From positions 248,001-312,000 of the forward strand of contig JAJEKV010000073.1 of the NCBI GenBank assembly GCA_021234155.1: 64,000 nt of DNA. Direction: 5' to 3'. This document shows, piece after piece, positions 24,430 to 38,539 of the stretch; position 1 is the stretch's first letter; each line of letters starts with the position of its first letter. The notes under the pieces are model-generated. The model did no database searches and had not been told where the DNA came from. It saw only the letters and a program-made list of their open reading frames with translations. This DNA comes from Isoetes taiwanensis (Eukaryota; Streptophyta; Lycopodiopsida; Isoetales; Isoetaceae). Both the position numbers and the translations under genes were made by a program.

Positions 24430-26130
24430 CATTGTTTAGGATGTTGAGGTTGTCAAGGACACATCCAAGATATATACAATGAATGCTATTGAGATATTTT
24501 GGATAAGATTTTTCGTGAAAATTGGTCTATTATGTTGCATGAGTTTGCTAAGAATGTCAAATGTAGAATAAAGAAGAAGGGCACAAGAATTAGGTATTGC
24601 ATTCGAAAGCAAACTCTCTACATCATTTTCAAGTACAGAAGATGAAGGCAGGTTAAGAAAGTAAATAAGCGGCCTTGGGTTTCGATAGAACAAGACGATG
24701 CCGATGGGATACATTTTGAGGTCATAGATATCAGCATTATGAAGGATGGTAAGTCATACAAGACCGTGAGAGTTGAAGCAGGGTTTTCCTTATTTAATGT
24801 TAGAAGAAAGCAGCCTAATGAGCTCAATGCTTTGCCAACAGTGCAAAAGCAGGAAAACAAGGAACATCTACCACAAAAGATTTACCACCATTACTTCTTT
24901 CTATATTTGAGAATATATAAAAGAACAACATGAAAGACCCTTGAATTTACTAGATTCAATTCCATAGTTATTTGAATATCATTAAGGTTTAATTGCCTCA
25001 GTGTAACCACGATGCAAATTAGTGTAGTTCATATAATATAAAATAGTTGTTTTTACACTAGACACGGTGCAAATTAAGGGCCATTATTTGACACGCAATT
25101 AGAGGTGTACGTCGCTCTCATCTATTAAGCCGCTACTAAGGTGCTAGACTCTAAATTGTCACAAAGAAGCCATTGCGCAACGAGAACAACAAAGAACAAA
25201 TCAGATAAGTCATAGAAGTTATTTATGATATAACACAATAGTTGGGAGAGAGTGAGATTTTTGTTAGAAACATCCAGAAGAGTTTGAGGAGGAGCTAGAT
25301 GACCCAGTTAATGCCACTACTATATACAATCTGATAGTAGACTTTATGGTAGGTAATTATAATGTTTCATAGATGCATACAGAACGCTCTGATAGCCTGG
25401 CTTTACCGGCTCTGACTAAGACCAGATTAGGAAGTCTCTAAAGAGGCTATCTATGAATCAGGCAGCAAGAAGGCAAAGGTTTTGGTACTTCCAGGCATCA
25501 ATAAACACTTGCTACGATATGTACGAGTATCAAACGTGGTTGCGTTTGTTTTCTCAAACGTAGTTCGATTAGATACTACATCCTGCATCACAATAGAGGA
25601 GCACATAGATCTTCAGGAAGAAAAGCTTCTCCTAGAGAAGGAAGAGCGTGCGAAGATATAGGAAGAAGAAGTCACTAAGAAGAAGCCGCCTCTTAAATTT
25701 ATTAGGTTCAATCTCATCCCACAGTGGAAATCATATTTATTAGCAATTGATATATCTCTATGACAGGATGACAAAGGACAAGTATTTTAGGTTTGATGGA
25801 ATCTCACTAATGTTCCAAATCCGCATGCTAAAGAAGAAAACCCGGGGTAGCCTCAATTACCTCTCTGGGTCGCATATATGTACAAGCTTTTTTTTAGCTA
25901 GGCATAGAACTATGTTCCAAATGTTTGTTCATCCGCAAGTTCGACAAGATCCCAATTGGTGGATTGGAGGGAATTATTGCAACTCCATCTCGCCCTCACT
26001 ACCAATCAAACTTTTAGAATTTTTCCTCTATAAAATCCTTACCTCTTCAAGACTCCCTTTTCTCGGCACCATTAGGCATCTTCTCCAAGCTATGCATTCG
26101 ACATACATTCCGAGGTCATGATAATTTATT
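24430..26130 (+). pseudogene. Decayed coding sequence of unknown family
   Basis: Several plus-strand stretches read like protein but are broken by stops and shifts: VVKDTSKIYTMNAIEIFWIR near 24450, then about 95 codons at 24646-24930 containing RPWVSIEQDDADGIHFEVID, then KKAKVLVLPGINKHLLRYVR near 25480 and a charged segment LQEEKLLLEKEERAKI near 25620. A direct-repeat pair (24740-25050 and 26135-26470) overlaps it, and the second copy encodes a diverged HSEVMIIYFIKDDQPHKTMR. I do not recognise the family; a transposon protein or a tandemly duplicated host gene are both possible. Confidence 0.35.
24740..25050 (+). repeat. Direct repeat pair, left copy
   Basis: Similar to 26135-26470 in the same orientation. 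The best-preserved part reads about 24885-25040 against 26295-26460 (ACCACCATTACTTCTTTCT..., then TGCAAATTA and TTCAT..ATA). Further similarity continues about 100 bases beyond. With 1.1 kb between, these could be LTRs of a small element, but I see no TG...CA ends or primer site, so a tandem duplication is equally likely. Confidence 0.6.
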
Positions 26131-26134
26131 TCAT

Positions 26135-26470
26135 AAAGGATGATCAGCCACATAAGACAATGAGAGCCGGGCTATGAGGGACTATATTTCTGACGTTAAT
26201 GTTAGAGTCAGAATGTGACCTGAATGTCTTTTACTTTTTGTTAAATGGTGTAAAAGTAGGAAAAAAAAGGAAGATCTACACAAGACAAAAGATTGTTTAC
26301 CATAATTACTTCTTTCTCAGATTTGGAGAACATACAACGAACAAATACTCAAAAATAAATTGACATACCGTCCAAATCTTGTATTACTTGAATGTCATTA
26401 AAGTCTAATTGTCTCAGTATAGCCACAATGCAAATTAATTTAGTTCATAAGATATGAAATAGCCCAGCCA
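26135..26470 (+). repeat. Direct repeat pair, right copy
   Basis: Counterpart of 24740-25050; see that entry for the shared landmarks. The copy is diverged by many substitutions and small indels. Confidence 0.6.
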
Positions 26471-26746
26471 TGCATTATGTGGGTCAAATTGTTTTTGTAA
26501 CTGGCTAAGAACGCTAATTAGAGACCATTGTTGTCGCTGCATTAGTAGAAGTTCAAAATCAATATACACCAGAGTTTACTCTGCATAATTAGTCTAGTTC
26601 ATGTAACATGAAGGTGTGCACTTTGCACCATCGTCATGGGTGCGTAATTATACATTATTTATCGTGCAAATATAGGTGTCATTTGCTCTCTTATACATCT
26701 CTCTTATATATAGGATGCTGGCTTGTGCTACGACATAAAAAATACA

Positions 26747-26766
26747 TCTCTCTCTCTCTCTCTCTC
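26747..26766. repeat. (CT)n microsatellite
   Basis: Ten uninterrupted CT dinucleotides. Confidence 0.95.
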
Positions 26767-26829
26767 GCGTATCTAGTGGTAATACACTGTGGTCTAGCAA
26801 CTATAGGTCTTCCGGAAGTTTGAGACTCT

Positions 26830-29800
26830 TAATCGTGATTCTTTGAACTGGTGCCGTGACGCGAATGGGTAACAAAGCAGGCCTAACAAAGCACGTAGTG
26901 TGGTCAAGCATGTCCAGTTGGATACGCTTAGCAGGACGTTAAACACTATCTATCGATCATCTCTCATTTCAATGCCAATCAAGGTGTCGCATGTCGTTAA
27001 CGAATGGCAAAGAGCGCTTGTCGATCGTGAAATGCCAAAAAGATCATATGTTTTGATATAGTTCCTTGCTAACGCGGCCACGCATGCTGAAATACCGCCA
27101 TTTAAAAACATCTGTGTTAGCCTTTTGCACCCAACGGTAAGTAAAAACAAACACTTTGGTAAGTGTATGACAACATTTCACACCGTGGCTATTCTATCAG
27201 GTTTAGTGTTTATAGGATTGGATTGAATCATACTGGTTATTTTATTTTCTTCTCCTCTGTCTAAAGTACTCATATCCATGGAATAGCGAACCCCGATAAT
27301 CGCACAAAAGGAGAAGCATTGATAAAGTACCTATATAGTAGTAGAAGCAATTAATTGAAGAAAGCTCATCTTCGTGGGTATAATCGCTCATGACAAAGGT
27401 TACCCATAGCATCCGGCCCATAGCCTATGGAAGAGATCGCCTCCACATGATTCTAGCAGCTAAACATCACCGCAACAATATTAAATAACAATGTGACGAA
27501 GTTTTTGAGTAATTCAAATGCATTCTTCATGTCCTGTTGAGACTGATGGCTATGGCAGAGGAAGTCTTCCCATGAGTTCTATTTTGCCATTAACATCCCA
27601 ATCCCAATGACTTATTTTCAGGGCTGAAGGTGGATATGGTCGTGATCTCAAACCATAGGCCATCATCCTTCCCCTAACTCGCATTGAGATATAGATAAGC
27701 CGGACGAATATATGTCAGCGTGGCCGAGACTCAATGGACTTCAATATTCCGCCCTTCCAAATTTCATCGATAAGTTGGACACGATTCGAGTAATATCCTT
27801 TTCCAGAAATACCGCATGGGCTAATTGAATGGGCTTACAACATCGCTAATTTGAATGGATTTAATTTGATGAACGTAATAATGCCGACGCTGGAATAGGC
27901 GGTTTCAAGGTAGGTCGTACTATCATCGAATCCTTTTAGATGCTTGTTTAAAAAGAGGGAATGGATACATGTTAGAGTTGCATGATGGACGCTACAGAAG
28001 GTTATTCTATTTGCAAAATAATACACACCGTGAAAATTAACTAAATAATGAAAATTAAGTTTCCTGGCATGATATCTATAAGGAAGGAAGGAAGGAAGAA
28101 ATGAGGGTGAAGTGGAAGGATAATGGTTGTCCGTGCCCCAAGGCGGAATCATTTGACTGCTAGCCCAACCCCGGAGGAAGCCAATGCATAAACACAAATG
28201 AGCACGTGATGACTACTTTAAAAACAAATAGAGAGCATAGCATATGAACTTCAACCATAGAAATTGTATATGATATATAGAGAATATGTTTTAGACTTTG
28301 AATGCATTTAGTTAGCTTCATATATTCAAGAAAGATTATAATTCATGTTGCGGATCATATTTATTAGTATAATCTGATGTGCAAAATGGATGGAGCTCTC
28401 CACACACATGGTTGATTAGCTAGGATAAGGGGAAGGCAAATCTCAAAAATGAGTATAGAAAGGTTTCATTTATCATGTGATTCATCTAGAATTTGAATCC
28501 CGAAACTGAATTCCAGTTCTTTGATTTTGAGGATTTTGTGCCAAACTTAAAAACTTTACCAGTCCGAACGAGAAAATCCTAACAACGCCATCCACCCTGA
28601 GCTTTATTGAAATCGTCCCTGTCACAAGATAAAGGATTTATCAGTGCCAAAGGCACAAACCTGTTTGAACTAAAGGACGTAGTCCAACGCCAACACCGCA
28701 ATTGCATCCATCACATACGCAAATGAAAGACCTAAGGTAGATTCACACTGGAATCAAATCTTAGCCTGACAAGAATGATGCCACTAGATTTACTGATATG
28801 AAAGGGTGGATCCGTCATTGGAGCTTGTTACGCTTAATCGGTGAAATCCGTATATTGGCAACAACATGATTTGATTGATTGCAGCCGAACGGTCCGTGAT
28901 CAATTATAGCTTAACTAATTTTGTTCATGCAGAGCTTTATATAAGAAACGGTAAAATAGCACATGGATGAAAAGATAAGACAAACGCGATTATATAGTAA
29001 CCGATTTTCAACCTTCCGATTCAAAACGGTCTACAACAAAACCTCCACATGTTATTGAAGTTCTTTCATTGGCTAACGACGTGATCTGCTTCTCATCTGG
29101 TCTTATGTCCAACCGCTTCAACTGTCTAAACACTACCAACATAATTTGATAAACTTTGATCTAAACTATTTTGGTTCATTAACATAAATGAAAACACAAA
29201 GACGTTACAACGCTTATAGCTAAGTCAAACCAGTTTTGAGATCAAAGCAATGATTTTCACGTAATGATTAAACGCTTAGTATTAAATCCGCATGGTTGTA
29301 AGTACTTCATTGCTATATATAAAGTTTAATCAAAACAAGGATTGGATCTAATAGGAGACAACACGTCACCCTGGCTATTGGGCTATGGCACTTGTAATGC
29401 CTTAATGCAGACCGAGTGGGCCCTAAAAATTAGGCCCAAAGTCTCTGATATTGAAGTACTCATGCATGGTTCTTGAAACCATAAAAGAAAGGGGTATAGG
29501 AACATAACCAAAAAATCCCAATGAAGCCCTCGGCGAATGGCTGCTATATAAATTATCAACATCCCCATGGTAACATCTTCACTTAATTGGGAAGAATTTT
29601 TATGTATTGTTATATAAGTCCACTGGCCCTCGGAAATTTAGGGATGTAAATATACACCCATCTTCAGATGTGAGAAGAATCCTTTCAAAGTGACAACAAC
29701 AGCCAGCAGCTTTAGATAAATCCTTTCCTTGTCGTTGCTTATCGTGAACACGCCTGAATAGAGTACGAATCCAAGGAAGTATTATAATAGAGCAGGATGG

Positions 29801-30500
29801 TGATCATGTATTGCATCACGGAATGTATATTGATCTATTAGATGTCCCGGTCCTGAAAGCTCAATTACCCAACCGGGCTCTTTATCTTGTCTTTCCGACA
29901 AGGAACTGGGAGATGCACAATTTCTAGATTAAGTCTAGATGATTGCTTAGGCAAGACAAAGGCTAGAGTTCAGGAGTTTGAATGTTTAAGAGCTTGATGG
30001 ACAGATTGAGAATTCATCTCCTTAAATAAAGGCATCTTTTTTTGAATGAATCTTTTGGCCACTGAAATATCTAGAGAAAAGGCAAGCATGATTGATTAAA
30101 GCAAGAATGCAATTTTAAGATTAACGGACGTATTCCTGTGAGGTGAGAATTGAAGGTATCAGCATCGATTTTGAATTGCAACTCGTCCGCAATTTTAATC
30201 TAAATTTCAGAGCTTATATCTCCCATCCAACGCCTTAACAAATTATTTTTCATAGGTAAGATTTAGCTAAAGTAATTTATTCCTTCTATATAGGTTATCC
30301 CCCTATATAAAATATTTCATGTAAATCCTTGTTAAGCTTGAGCTCTGGTCCTCCTAGCCGGCATAAAGTCAGGAATAAAAACCTCTCGCAGGTTTTCAAT
30401 CCTAGCAGTAATCTACCACCTACCAGATGGGTCTTAATGTTTTGTATCCACGGATGTTAAAATTCAACTCGGATGTACATTTGTTTTTTCGAGGAGCTCA
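26830..30500. other. Intergenic, no gene recognised (3.7 kb)
   Basis: No domain or splice structure could be supported. A (GGAA)n microsatellite sits at 28080-28098 and contributes a spurious Ser/Phe-Leu-Pro segment to a 120-codon minus frame (27835-28197). No terminal repeats, tRNA or LINE tail was seen. Confidence 0.4.
28080..28098. repeat. (GGAA)n microsatellite
   Basis: Four and a half GGAA units. A similar tract on the opposite strand, (TTCC)n, is at 51713-51739. Confidence 0.9.
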
Positions 30501-30523
30501 AAACTAGTGTAACAATGGATTTT

Positions 30524-30604
30524 AGCTTTTCTTTTGATAGTACAATCGATCGGTGCACATGAGTTGAGCATAGAAGATGAGACACAAGTTGATCCTAAAA
30601 GGCG
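30524..30604 (+). repeat. Local duplicated segment, copy 1
   Basis: About 80 bases resemble 30927-31033: both have a GCTTTTC.TTTGAT module, then GTGCACATGA.TTGAGCATAG, then GAGACACA. Copy 2 contains the first module twice. No function is evident. Confidence 0.6.
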
Positions 30605-30926
30605 CCTATGCAAGATGCACAATGCTAGGCCATTTCAGCAACTTCAAGAAGATAAGGATGCGCAACATGTCTCTTTTGATTCTAAACCATGGTAGGTTTT
30701 ATAGCGAGTCCTTAAGACAGATTATCACTGAATACTATTTAAGAAGGTACAAACTCCTTTGACCTTCTTGGTTGTGAGTATTCCTCCTTCATGTGCTTCT
30801 TTCATAGTTCTATGTTCTCTTCCCCTTTGCCTCCCTCCCCTTCTATGTTTATTATCCCCATTAGAAAGTGCACAATGTTTTCTTTTAGATTATATAAAAT
30901 CAAAGCTAATTTGAAAGAAAGTTCAG

Positions 30927-31033
30927 GGCTTTTCCTCTGATGGTACAATTGGCTTTTCCTTTGATGGTCCAATTGGTCTGTGCACATGACTTGAGCATAG
31001 GGAATGGGGAGACACAGCAGTTCGAAAAGGCTC
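30927..31033 (+). repeat. Local duplicated segment, copy 2
   Basis: Diverged partner of 30524-30604, with an extra internal tandem copy of the GGCTTTTCCT.TGATGGT module at 30927-30970. Confidence 0.6.
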
Positions 31034-31756
31034 AAATGGCTCACCAAGAGGTCTAGAGTTAGACATTCTGCTGATCATGAACCACATGATGAGCAGTCTT
31101 GAGATAGACTTGACGAACACCAATTACATGTTCACCTTGGCCTGTCATGATTATCTGTCTTATCCTTCCTATATAGTGCTTTGGCATAAAGACAAGTCTC
31201 CTCCCTGTGCCCACCTATGGCTCACCATTTAACCCCATTACTACAAACTCATGAACAACAATTCCAGCAATAATTCAGAACCATAATCAAACCATTCACG
31301 TGACTATGTTGTACCAAAGAAAGATAGAAAGGATAGCACTACATTTGAGGATCTAAAGTCAAATCTATTGTGATTGTAGGAATCTAGAAACACCAAATAT
31401 TTATCTTTTGTCTCTTTTGCCATGACAATGATGTTAAAAGGTGCAAACAACAACAACAACATAAACAAATAATAACAGATGGAACAAGACATTATAGCTG
31501 AAACCTGGGCTTTGAAAGACTAAAGAATGGGCCCAGACACTCATGGCCCTCACCTAGCAACCACAGAAAATTCCTATTGCTTGAAGACCATGTTTGAAAC
31601 TTCCAAAGCACTGACTGGAGCCACGCCTGGCCACAGTTTGAACATGTAATCAGACGTTTAATGCTCAGTAGTGCATATTGTGCATTCTATATATATTTTA
31701 TTGATGGGGCCCTAATGACCATTATAGGAACCGCTGGCTCCTGGCTTTAAAAAGTA

Positions 31757-31781
31757 TTATCTATCCATCTATCTATCTTTA
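31757..31781. repeat. (TATC)n microsatellite, interrupted
   Basis: TATCTATCCATCTATCTATC, a short imperfect tetranucleotide tract. Confidence 0.85.
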
Positions 31782-33225
31782 AAGAGTGTACCATTGTCAC
31801 TTTTTGTCCCACCACTAGAGGCACAATGCCTAAACGTAAAATGAGAATCTATGATCAATTTGTATCAGCCTGTTGGACATTAGGCCTATTTTTTGTTGGT
31901 TTCCAGGTCTGCCTGCTCTCACTTATTTTATATTGTTGTTTGTAAATTTTAAATGGGCTTCCAAAGTGTTTCTATCAACTATAGAATATCAATGATATCA
32001 GACAGTGGTCAGTAGTTGAGAACTGACCAAAGTAGTTCATCCGTCCTGCAAAATCTAAGAATTGTCCTGCCTAAGAGTCTTTGGGATCCTGTTCCCAATG
32101 AATCCCAGCATCCCACAGAAACCCCAAACTTTGCTATGCCCTTAACTTCTGCCCCTTCTGTTAAAGAATTTATTTCTTGGTTATATAAAAAGACTGTAGA
32201 TCTTACAAACCAACTTATAGATAACGAGTCTCATTACGATGTCTAAGAGGGAGGCATGTTTTTTGTCTGTTTGAACTCTAGAAAATAAAGCCTAGAGTAT
32301 GAAGAAGACAAATATAAGTCTTTCCAATTGCAGGTCATACATTTGCCTACCTCAAAATGCAGAACTCCTTTCACCATCAACCTGTCACATGATGCACTTT
32401 AATACAGCTGATACCTTACCAGACTCCATACTTGTCCAAGATTTGCTTTCTACAAAAGATATTGTCTCACCTTCAAAGCAGTCTTGTTTTAACTTATTTC
32501 CATACTGAAGAGTTACACAATGAGGAGACTGAATGTCACTGCATTTATGTCTCGATATTAAAACCAAACATCTACTTTATGCAATGCATTCTCACCAAAC
32601 TCATGGTGGTCGAAATACTAATGTTTGTTTGCCACTTCTCTCGCAGGTTCTACTGTAGCAGATAAATCTGAATTCAAGTTGTCTTCACTGTTTTAAGTTA
32701 TATTTGGAATTGTTTGCCTGTGATCAACATCAAGCACTAGTCGAGTTGTTTTGGTTTAACAATATAAACGCTATCTTGTACATCCGTGAAATTATGGTGA
32801 GAGTGTAGACCTTTCAGTTTATATAGTTTACAGGTTTTCTAGTTTGAAGAAAGGAATTGAATGTATAAGCAATTATTTTTACCAATAAGGAAAAACTACC
32901 AAAGTGTGTCTGCAATTGGGGTTATTATTGAGAGCGCTTATAACTTAAAGTACTACCAGAAAGTCCTTGATCAATAAAAATGCAATAATATAAGGAATTG
33001 TACATCCAATGTGTTTGGTATCACAAGAATAGGCCTTCGTATTAGAGCTCAATTGCCCTGCAAAACCAAACATAAAACAAAAAGATTTCCTACATGTCTT
33101 CCATTAAGTAATTGGCATTTTCAGTTAGAGATTACCATAAGTACACGTTCCTATCTGGTTTCAAATTTGGTCATCATTTTCCCTATTTCGCCCATGCATG
33201 TTGGTTTTACATGTGCTAGTGCATT

Positions 33226-33335
33226 CCATTGATGGTCATATAATTCTGATTGATTTAAACTCATCTGGGCATTTTGATTGTTCATCTTTAGTCAGATCCA
33301 ACACTCCAACTCATCATGCTCCAAAGATTCCAATT
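33226..33335 (+). repeat. Dispersed repeat fragment, copy 1
   Basis: Matches 57586-57695 in the same orientation: ATGGTCATAT, then GGCATTTTGATTGTT, then CTTTAGTCAGATC.AACA. About 110 bases, diverged. It belongs to an unidentified repeat family. Confidence 0.65.
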
Positions 33336-36300
33336 TGGATTTACTATCAGTACTGCATCTCTGGGATCACACCGTCTCTGTTCACAAATCACACAATCTA
33401 CATGACAATTCTAGGAGGCATTCTAAAATTAAACCAGACAAGTTATAATGTTTGTTTGTATTTGAGGAATGTATAGGTACAAGGAGGATCTTTGTTTGCA
33501 TTTTCTAATACATTCAAATCACCTTTAATCTAGACTCCAATCCATAACAAAAAATATGAGGGATTTTATACTCGTCCAATTTCTTCATTTGGTATTCATG
33601 ATTCAAGATATAAGAGAAGGTACAATCCTTAGCCTGGAAAAGTTGGAGTGGGGCCCAGGTTTTTCAATGTTTTGGAGGGTATAGTTTGTTGGGGTGGTTG
33701 TTTTTTGTTTTTTCTAGAAGGGAAAAGCTTCTGGTATTTTTGGCTAGATTAGATGCTATTATAAAGAACAGTATTTTACAACTATTTTTTGATAATAGGG
33801 TTCCAAATCAGGCGATATGGTTTTGCCTTGATCTGGAAATGGGACGATGCTGCCAAAAGCAAATGGCTTTTTGGCACATCCCCGCTATCAAATGGTGACT
33901 CGGCCAGGCGTATATGGGTGATTATATCTAACCGGATTTTGCAACTATGCCCTCTTACTTTGCGTTCTTGATTGCTACAATTCCCTTCGCCAATCAACCC
34001 GAAGCTTCAAGTTACGCGTTCTTTGGAGCTTCCTTCTATTGTTCGAGAGATGCTTATGCCTTTGCCTAATAAATAAGTATATTCTTTGTATTACGTTCTT
34101 TTGTTCGCTGTGTTGGTGTGCCTTATAAATTGTGTGCTCCTCCGGATGGTTTTATGGTGCCTCTTGGCCAGTTCAGTCGGGAGGCAGGAGAAGGAGCTGG
34201 GCATTTCGGCCTTGACCTTCTCCTTCTTTTGGAGCTTTTGCTTTTTGTGGGGGATGGTGTGCATCCATTGAGATATTGCTATTATTTTGAACATTATTCA
34301 TTCTGAAATTTATATAAGCTTTTGGATATTGATGATTATCTTGATTATTTGTTTTGTTTCTCAACATGAGACCTTAAATAATATCAATGCATAGTATGAA
34401 TGCATCTATATATGACAATAGTCCATCTCTGAACCTTGGGCCTTCTACTAGCCCATTATCATAAGCATCAATGAGTAGAGGTCGAGCACTTATGATGAGA
34501 CATCCAGGATTCTTCCTTCAATCCTTTGGTGGTCATGAATAGCCACTTGCATTGTAGGTTTGTCACAGTCTTTATTTAGTTTATGTTGCTTGACAACCTA
34601 ATGCAAATATACAATGTATTATAAAAATAGTATTTAGGATATTAATTGCGCCATCATTCATGTTTATGGTTTTAGGTATTATATTTCCATGTTTCCATGG
34701 TTTAAAAGATATTTAGACAATCTTCTCTATCTCATTTATTATATGAAAGTGTGCTGCTCTGGAGTATTTTGCTATGGTTTAGTTTTTTACATATTTTTAT
34801 ACCCTTGATATTTTTAACTTAGATTTTTCAATATAATAGTTAGAATTTCATGGTTTTAGGTGTATCCCAGAACATCCTCTCAGTCAGGAACTTCTTTATC
34901 AGTCTTTGCAGATGTAGGCATTTGAGCATTGTTTCTTCTTGTGTCGGCGTGATAGATCAGCTTGATTATGGCTTAGGAATCTTTTCAATTGCAATTTGAA
35001 TAGTTGAGAGTACTAACGGCAATGTACCAGACTGCAAGGACATTTAGCAAAGAACATAAACTACCGCTAGATTGTTTGATTAATTTATAATGAAATATTT
35101 TTCATTTTTAAAGGCCAAAGTACAATGCTCAAATCACGATTGAAGCTAAGCAATACATTGCCAAAGCATATAGCATATGTATCTTCAATAGAGGGTGAAG
35201 TGAAGAGTTGTATTTGGAGCGCTACCTTTGGATTCATTCTTATGCATGATTCACATTTAGATATATATGTTGTAAGGTGGCGGTTGGTTTTTACTCTAGT
35301 GAACATTTCTCCACTTGAGTTTTCAGTCCCTGTCTATGTGCATTGTTCTTTTTGAATAAAACATTTTCACGTTCCAGGAAAAAAAAAACATTTAACATCA
35401 TAGGAGTATATACACTCTTTGTTTGTTAATTTGTTTGAATTAGAGTGTTGTCTTCATGACACAATGAATTACTAATATAAGAAGATGAAAAACATTGCTT
35501 TTTATAGAACTGAGGTTTATCCATGATAAAAATTGCTAATATGAGATGAAAGGATCCGTGGCAGGGATGCAAAGTTTTTATATCCATAGTAAAATTGCTA
35601 ATAACAGATGAAAAGGATCATGGGGATGGTTTGGTGACCTGTAATGAGTAGACCTTTTTAACGTAAATGACATTCAAATACTCTTGGAGGAAGGGCCCTT
35701 CTTCGCTGATCCTTCAAGCAGAGAGACAGCCACATGGAAAAACCAATAATGAGATCGACCACAGTAAGGATTGGGGTTACAAATTTCAATAAGTTAAATA
35801 GTTATATCTTTGACTGATCATTGTGTGATGAAATTAGTGGTTCTGTCCTCATAATATGTTTTGAACTTTGACTTCTTTTTGTTGTTAAAAGGTGAATTTT
35901 TGAAGCATAAGTTGGCAGGAGGGCACCGAGGCATTGCAGTGAATAGTTGCACATCCCAGGAAAAAGTGCAGTTGGGATGTTGTGCTGGATTAAGATTCAG
36001 CAGCTCATATTTATTTTGAACTTCTGACATTATTTTATAAAACATAATGGTGTTGATTAATAATGGGCAGTTCAGTCCCCATCATTGAAAATGGGTGAAA
36101 TAATATTAATGTGAATTGGGTTAAAGATAAGATATTCAATTGTCAAGTTTTTGCATGACTCACAAAAATAAGGTTTCAGTGATCTGACCCTTTCTGTAAT
36201 AATAATAATGACCAAGTTCTTTTTAACTTCTGTCTGCAAGGTTTGAGCATCTGATTCCTTGATAAGGCTGTGGGTCTTTCTCGAAACTGTGGTGAGCCAT

Positions 36301-38539
36301 GCACTAGGCTGCCTGCAAAAAAAAGTTCACCGCGGTGCCCTCAATAATATACAGTTTTTGACAATAAAGGGTGTGCTGGCCCAGCTTGCCTCGGGCTTGC
36401 GCATAATTTTTGAAGTGTTTGGGTCGTACGCATGCACGTATTGGAGGTAAAAACTACTGCCAGGCTGACCTCTACAATTTTGGTTAAAATATTTCAATTC
36501 TTCTGGTCTCTCAATGGTGTAATGGATCAAGATACATCACTCATGGATAGTCGACTAGTTATTCATAATTCATTTGGCGATTGTTAATTAGCATTATTGG
36601 TGATATGGATGTGATAAAATAATAGGGTATCTTTGGTGGTCGAGGGTTAATTGCTGGTGAAGTATGGTTTGAATGGGCTTAACAATCAAAATTTTGATGG
36701 TTTTGATGAGGTTGCAGGTTAACCTCAATAATATTTACGTACAAATCATAAGAATCAAAAGCATTCTTGGAAATTCTTTGACCATCTTAGGTTTTGTGGG
36801 ATCATACTCATATATATTTGGTCTCGCGTGTTTCGGCACAAACAAGTGTGATTAAAGTCAGGGTGCTGGATTTTGCGTTCTTTGATCAATTCTTGAAACA
36901 CCTTTCCTATCATCCGGCGAGGAAGAATATTATGCACTAAAGAAACTATGGAAGGATGGCTTCCTCTAAATCGCTAAATTCAAACAGAATGCATTTTTCT
37001 GATAATGAGGCATTTGCCCACTTACGGTGTGGGACAAACTCTAAAGTCAGTATACTATTTGGCTGTAATCAGTTGTCAAACCAGAAGACTTACAGAATTT
37101 TTCTATTAAATTCTGGGTTCAGGATCTCGTGTTCTAAAGTTTGCCTGCCAAAGTTTTATCAAATTATAGGATATAGGACCGGGATGAGCTTGCCATCCTC
37201 CAGAGCAACATTGCATATTCTCAACGGTACGACATCAATGCTCTAGTAGCTAAGCTCTTTGAATGGGCGCCCTCTGATTGAGGTGCTGATTGTTGGAGGC
37301 ATTGAATACTGTCAGCGCAACCTGTGGCGCTGAGACTACTGACCTCAAAGTGGAGGAGGTGTATAGTAGAACTCTGATCTTTGAGTAGAGCCTGTGAGGA
37401 CTTCATTCAGAATCTCATTGTCTTTAGGTCAGGCCTCTAATAAAGATACTAAGCAAACTGGTTTGAGACATGTCTTAAATCCTTGTCCTTTTTATTTAGG
37501 AGACCATGTGGGACCAAAAACAATGAATAAGAGAGGAGGAACTTATCGTGTGGGACCTAGGAGACTAAAATGGTGTGGAAAGCTACTGAGACAATTCTGA
37601 TATGTCTGCATCTTGATTCAGTCCTGTCCCAATGTTGAAGTCTCTAATGTTTTGCAGCTAAGTTTGTTTCCGATATGTCATGATAAAGATAATAACTAGG
37701 AATCTTCGTGTTTCTCAAATTTTCTTTATATTATTGGTAACTATATACATTTCTTTTCTTAAGTTGTATGAATAACAAATCTGAGTATATTACATAAGTC
37801 AAACAAAGTTTTATTCATCAGTTCACAAAATAAACCCAATCTTGGTGGAGTCTTAGAATGAATCACGCAGTGATTTATGATTCCATATCTGTTCAGTCAT
37901 CATTGTAACCGTATTATGGACCTAAGCTATGGTGATTGATTCATCTAGAAGCGTCTATTACGTATATATATAAATTACATGTATCTTTTGCCCCACTGCT
38001 ATATGGATAGGGCCTCACTGCCAGCCGAGATAATTCTAGGGACAAGGCGGTGCAGTTTTTCTAATCTTGGTACAATCAAGGGTTAAAACATCATCGTGAT
38101 GAAAAACTATCAGCTTCTGCAATTTAGTACGGAAGGGTTCAGACTTTACATTTGTACCGGCGTGCTGACAGACTGTGAGGAAATAAAGCAGCCAGACGAT
38201 TCTATTCAGTTTAAGTCCTTGAAGGGGATGATAAAATTATTAAAGTGGCATGGTCAGAACCAGTTGTTTACATAATGTCATGTCATTGAATAGGTTGGAC
38301 AAACCCAGAACTACTACAGATCTAACAACTTTGACATCAGTTGAGACATGGTGAAATCAATGGATACATTTCATGGGAAATCATAGCCTCCTCCTTAATT
38401 GGTCTATTATGTAATTCGTGCTTCATTACACATTGGCGATCCATGTACGCCTGCCATATGACTGCGGGTTTCTTGCCAGTGCCAGAATACACTGTTCCAG
38501 TCAGAGGCAGTGATAAAATACTTTTACGCTCTGTTGTCA

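Larger units (their letters stand above)
31060..38330. other. Mostly featureless, possibly intronic or intergenic (7.3 kb)
   Basis: AT-rich DNA with only weak coding signals. The best is 32016-32246 (plus): an open frame with SVKEFISWLYKKTVDLTNQL, ending in TAA about 40 bases before AATAAA (near 32284). A second is 32337-32508. I recognise neither. A dispersed repeat lies at 33226-33335 (partner 57586-57695). An A run at about 35380-35389 could be the tail of an old retroposed sequence. No tRNA or rRNA was seen. Confidence 0.35.

Noticed and set aside
27835-28197. 120-codon minus frame
   Set aside because: Part of it is a GGAA microsatellite (PSFLPSFLP), and the rest shows no recognisable protein features.
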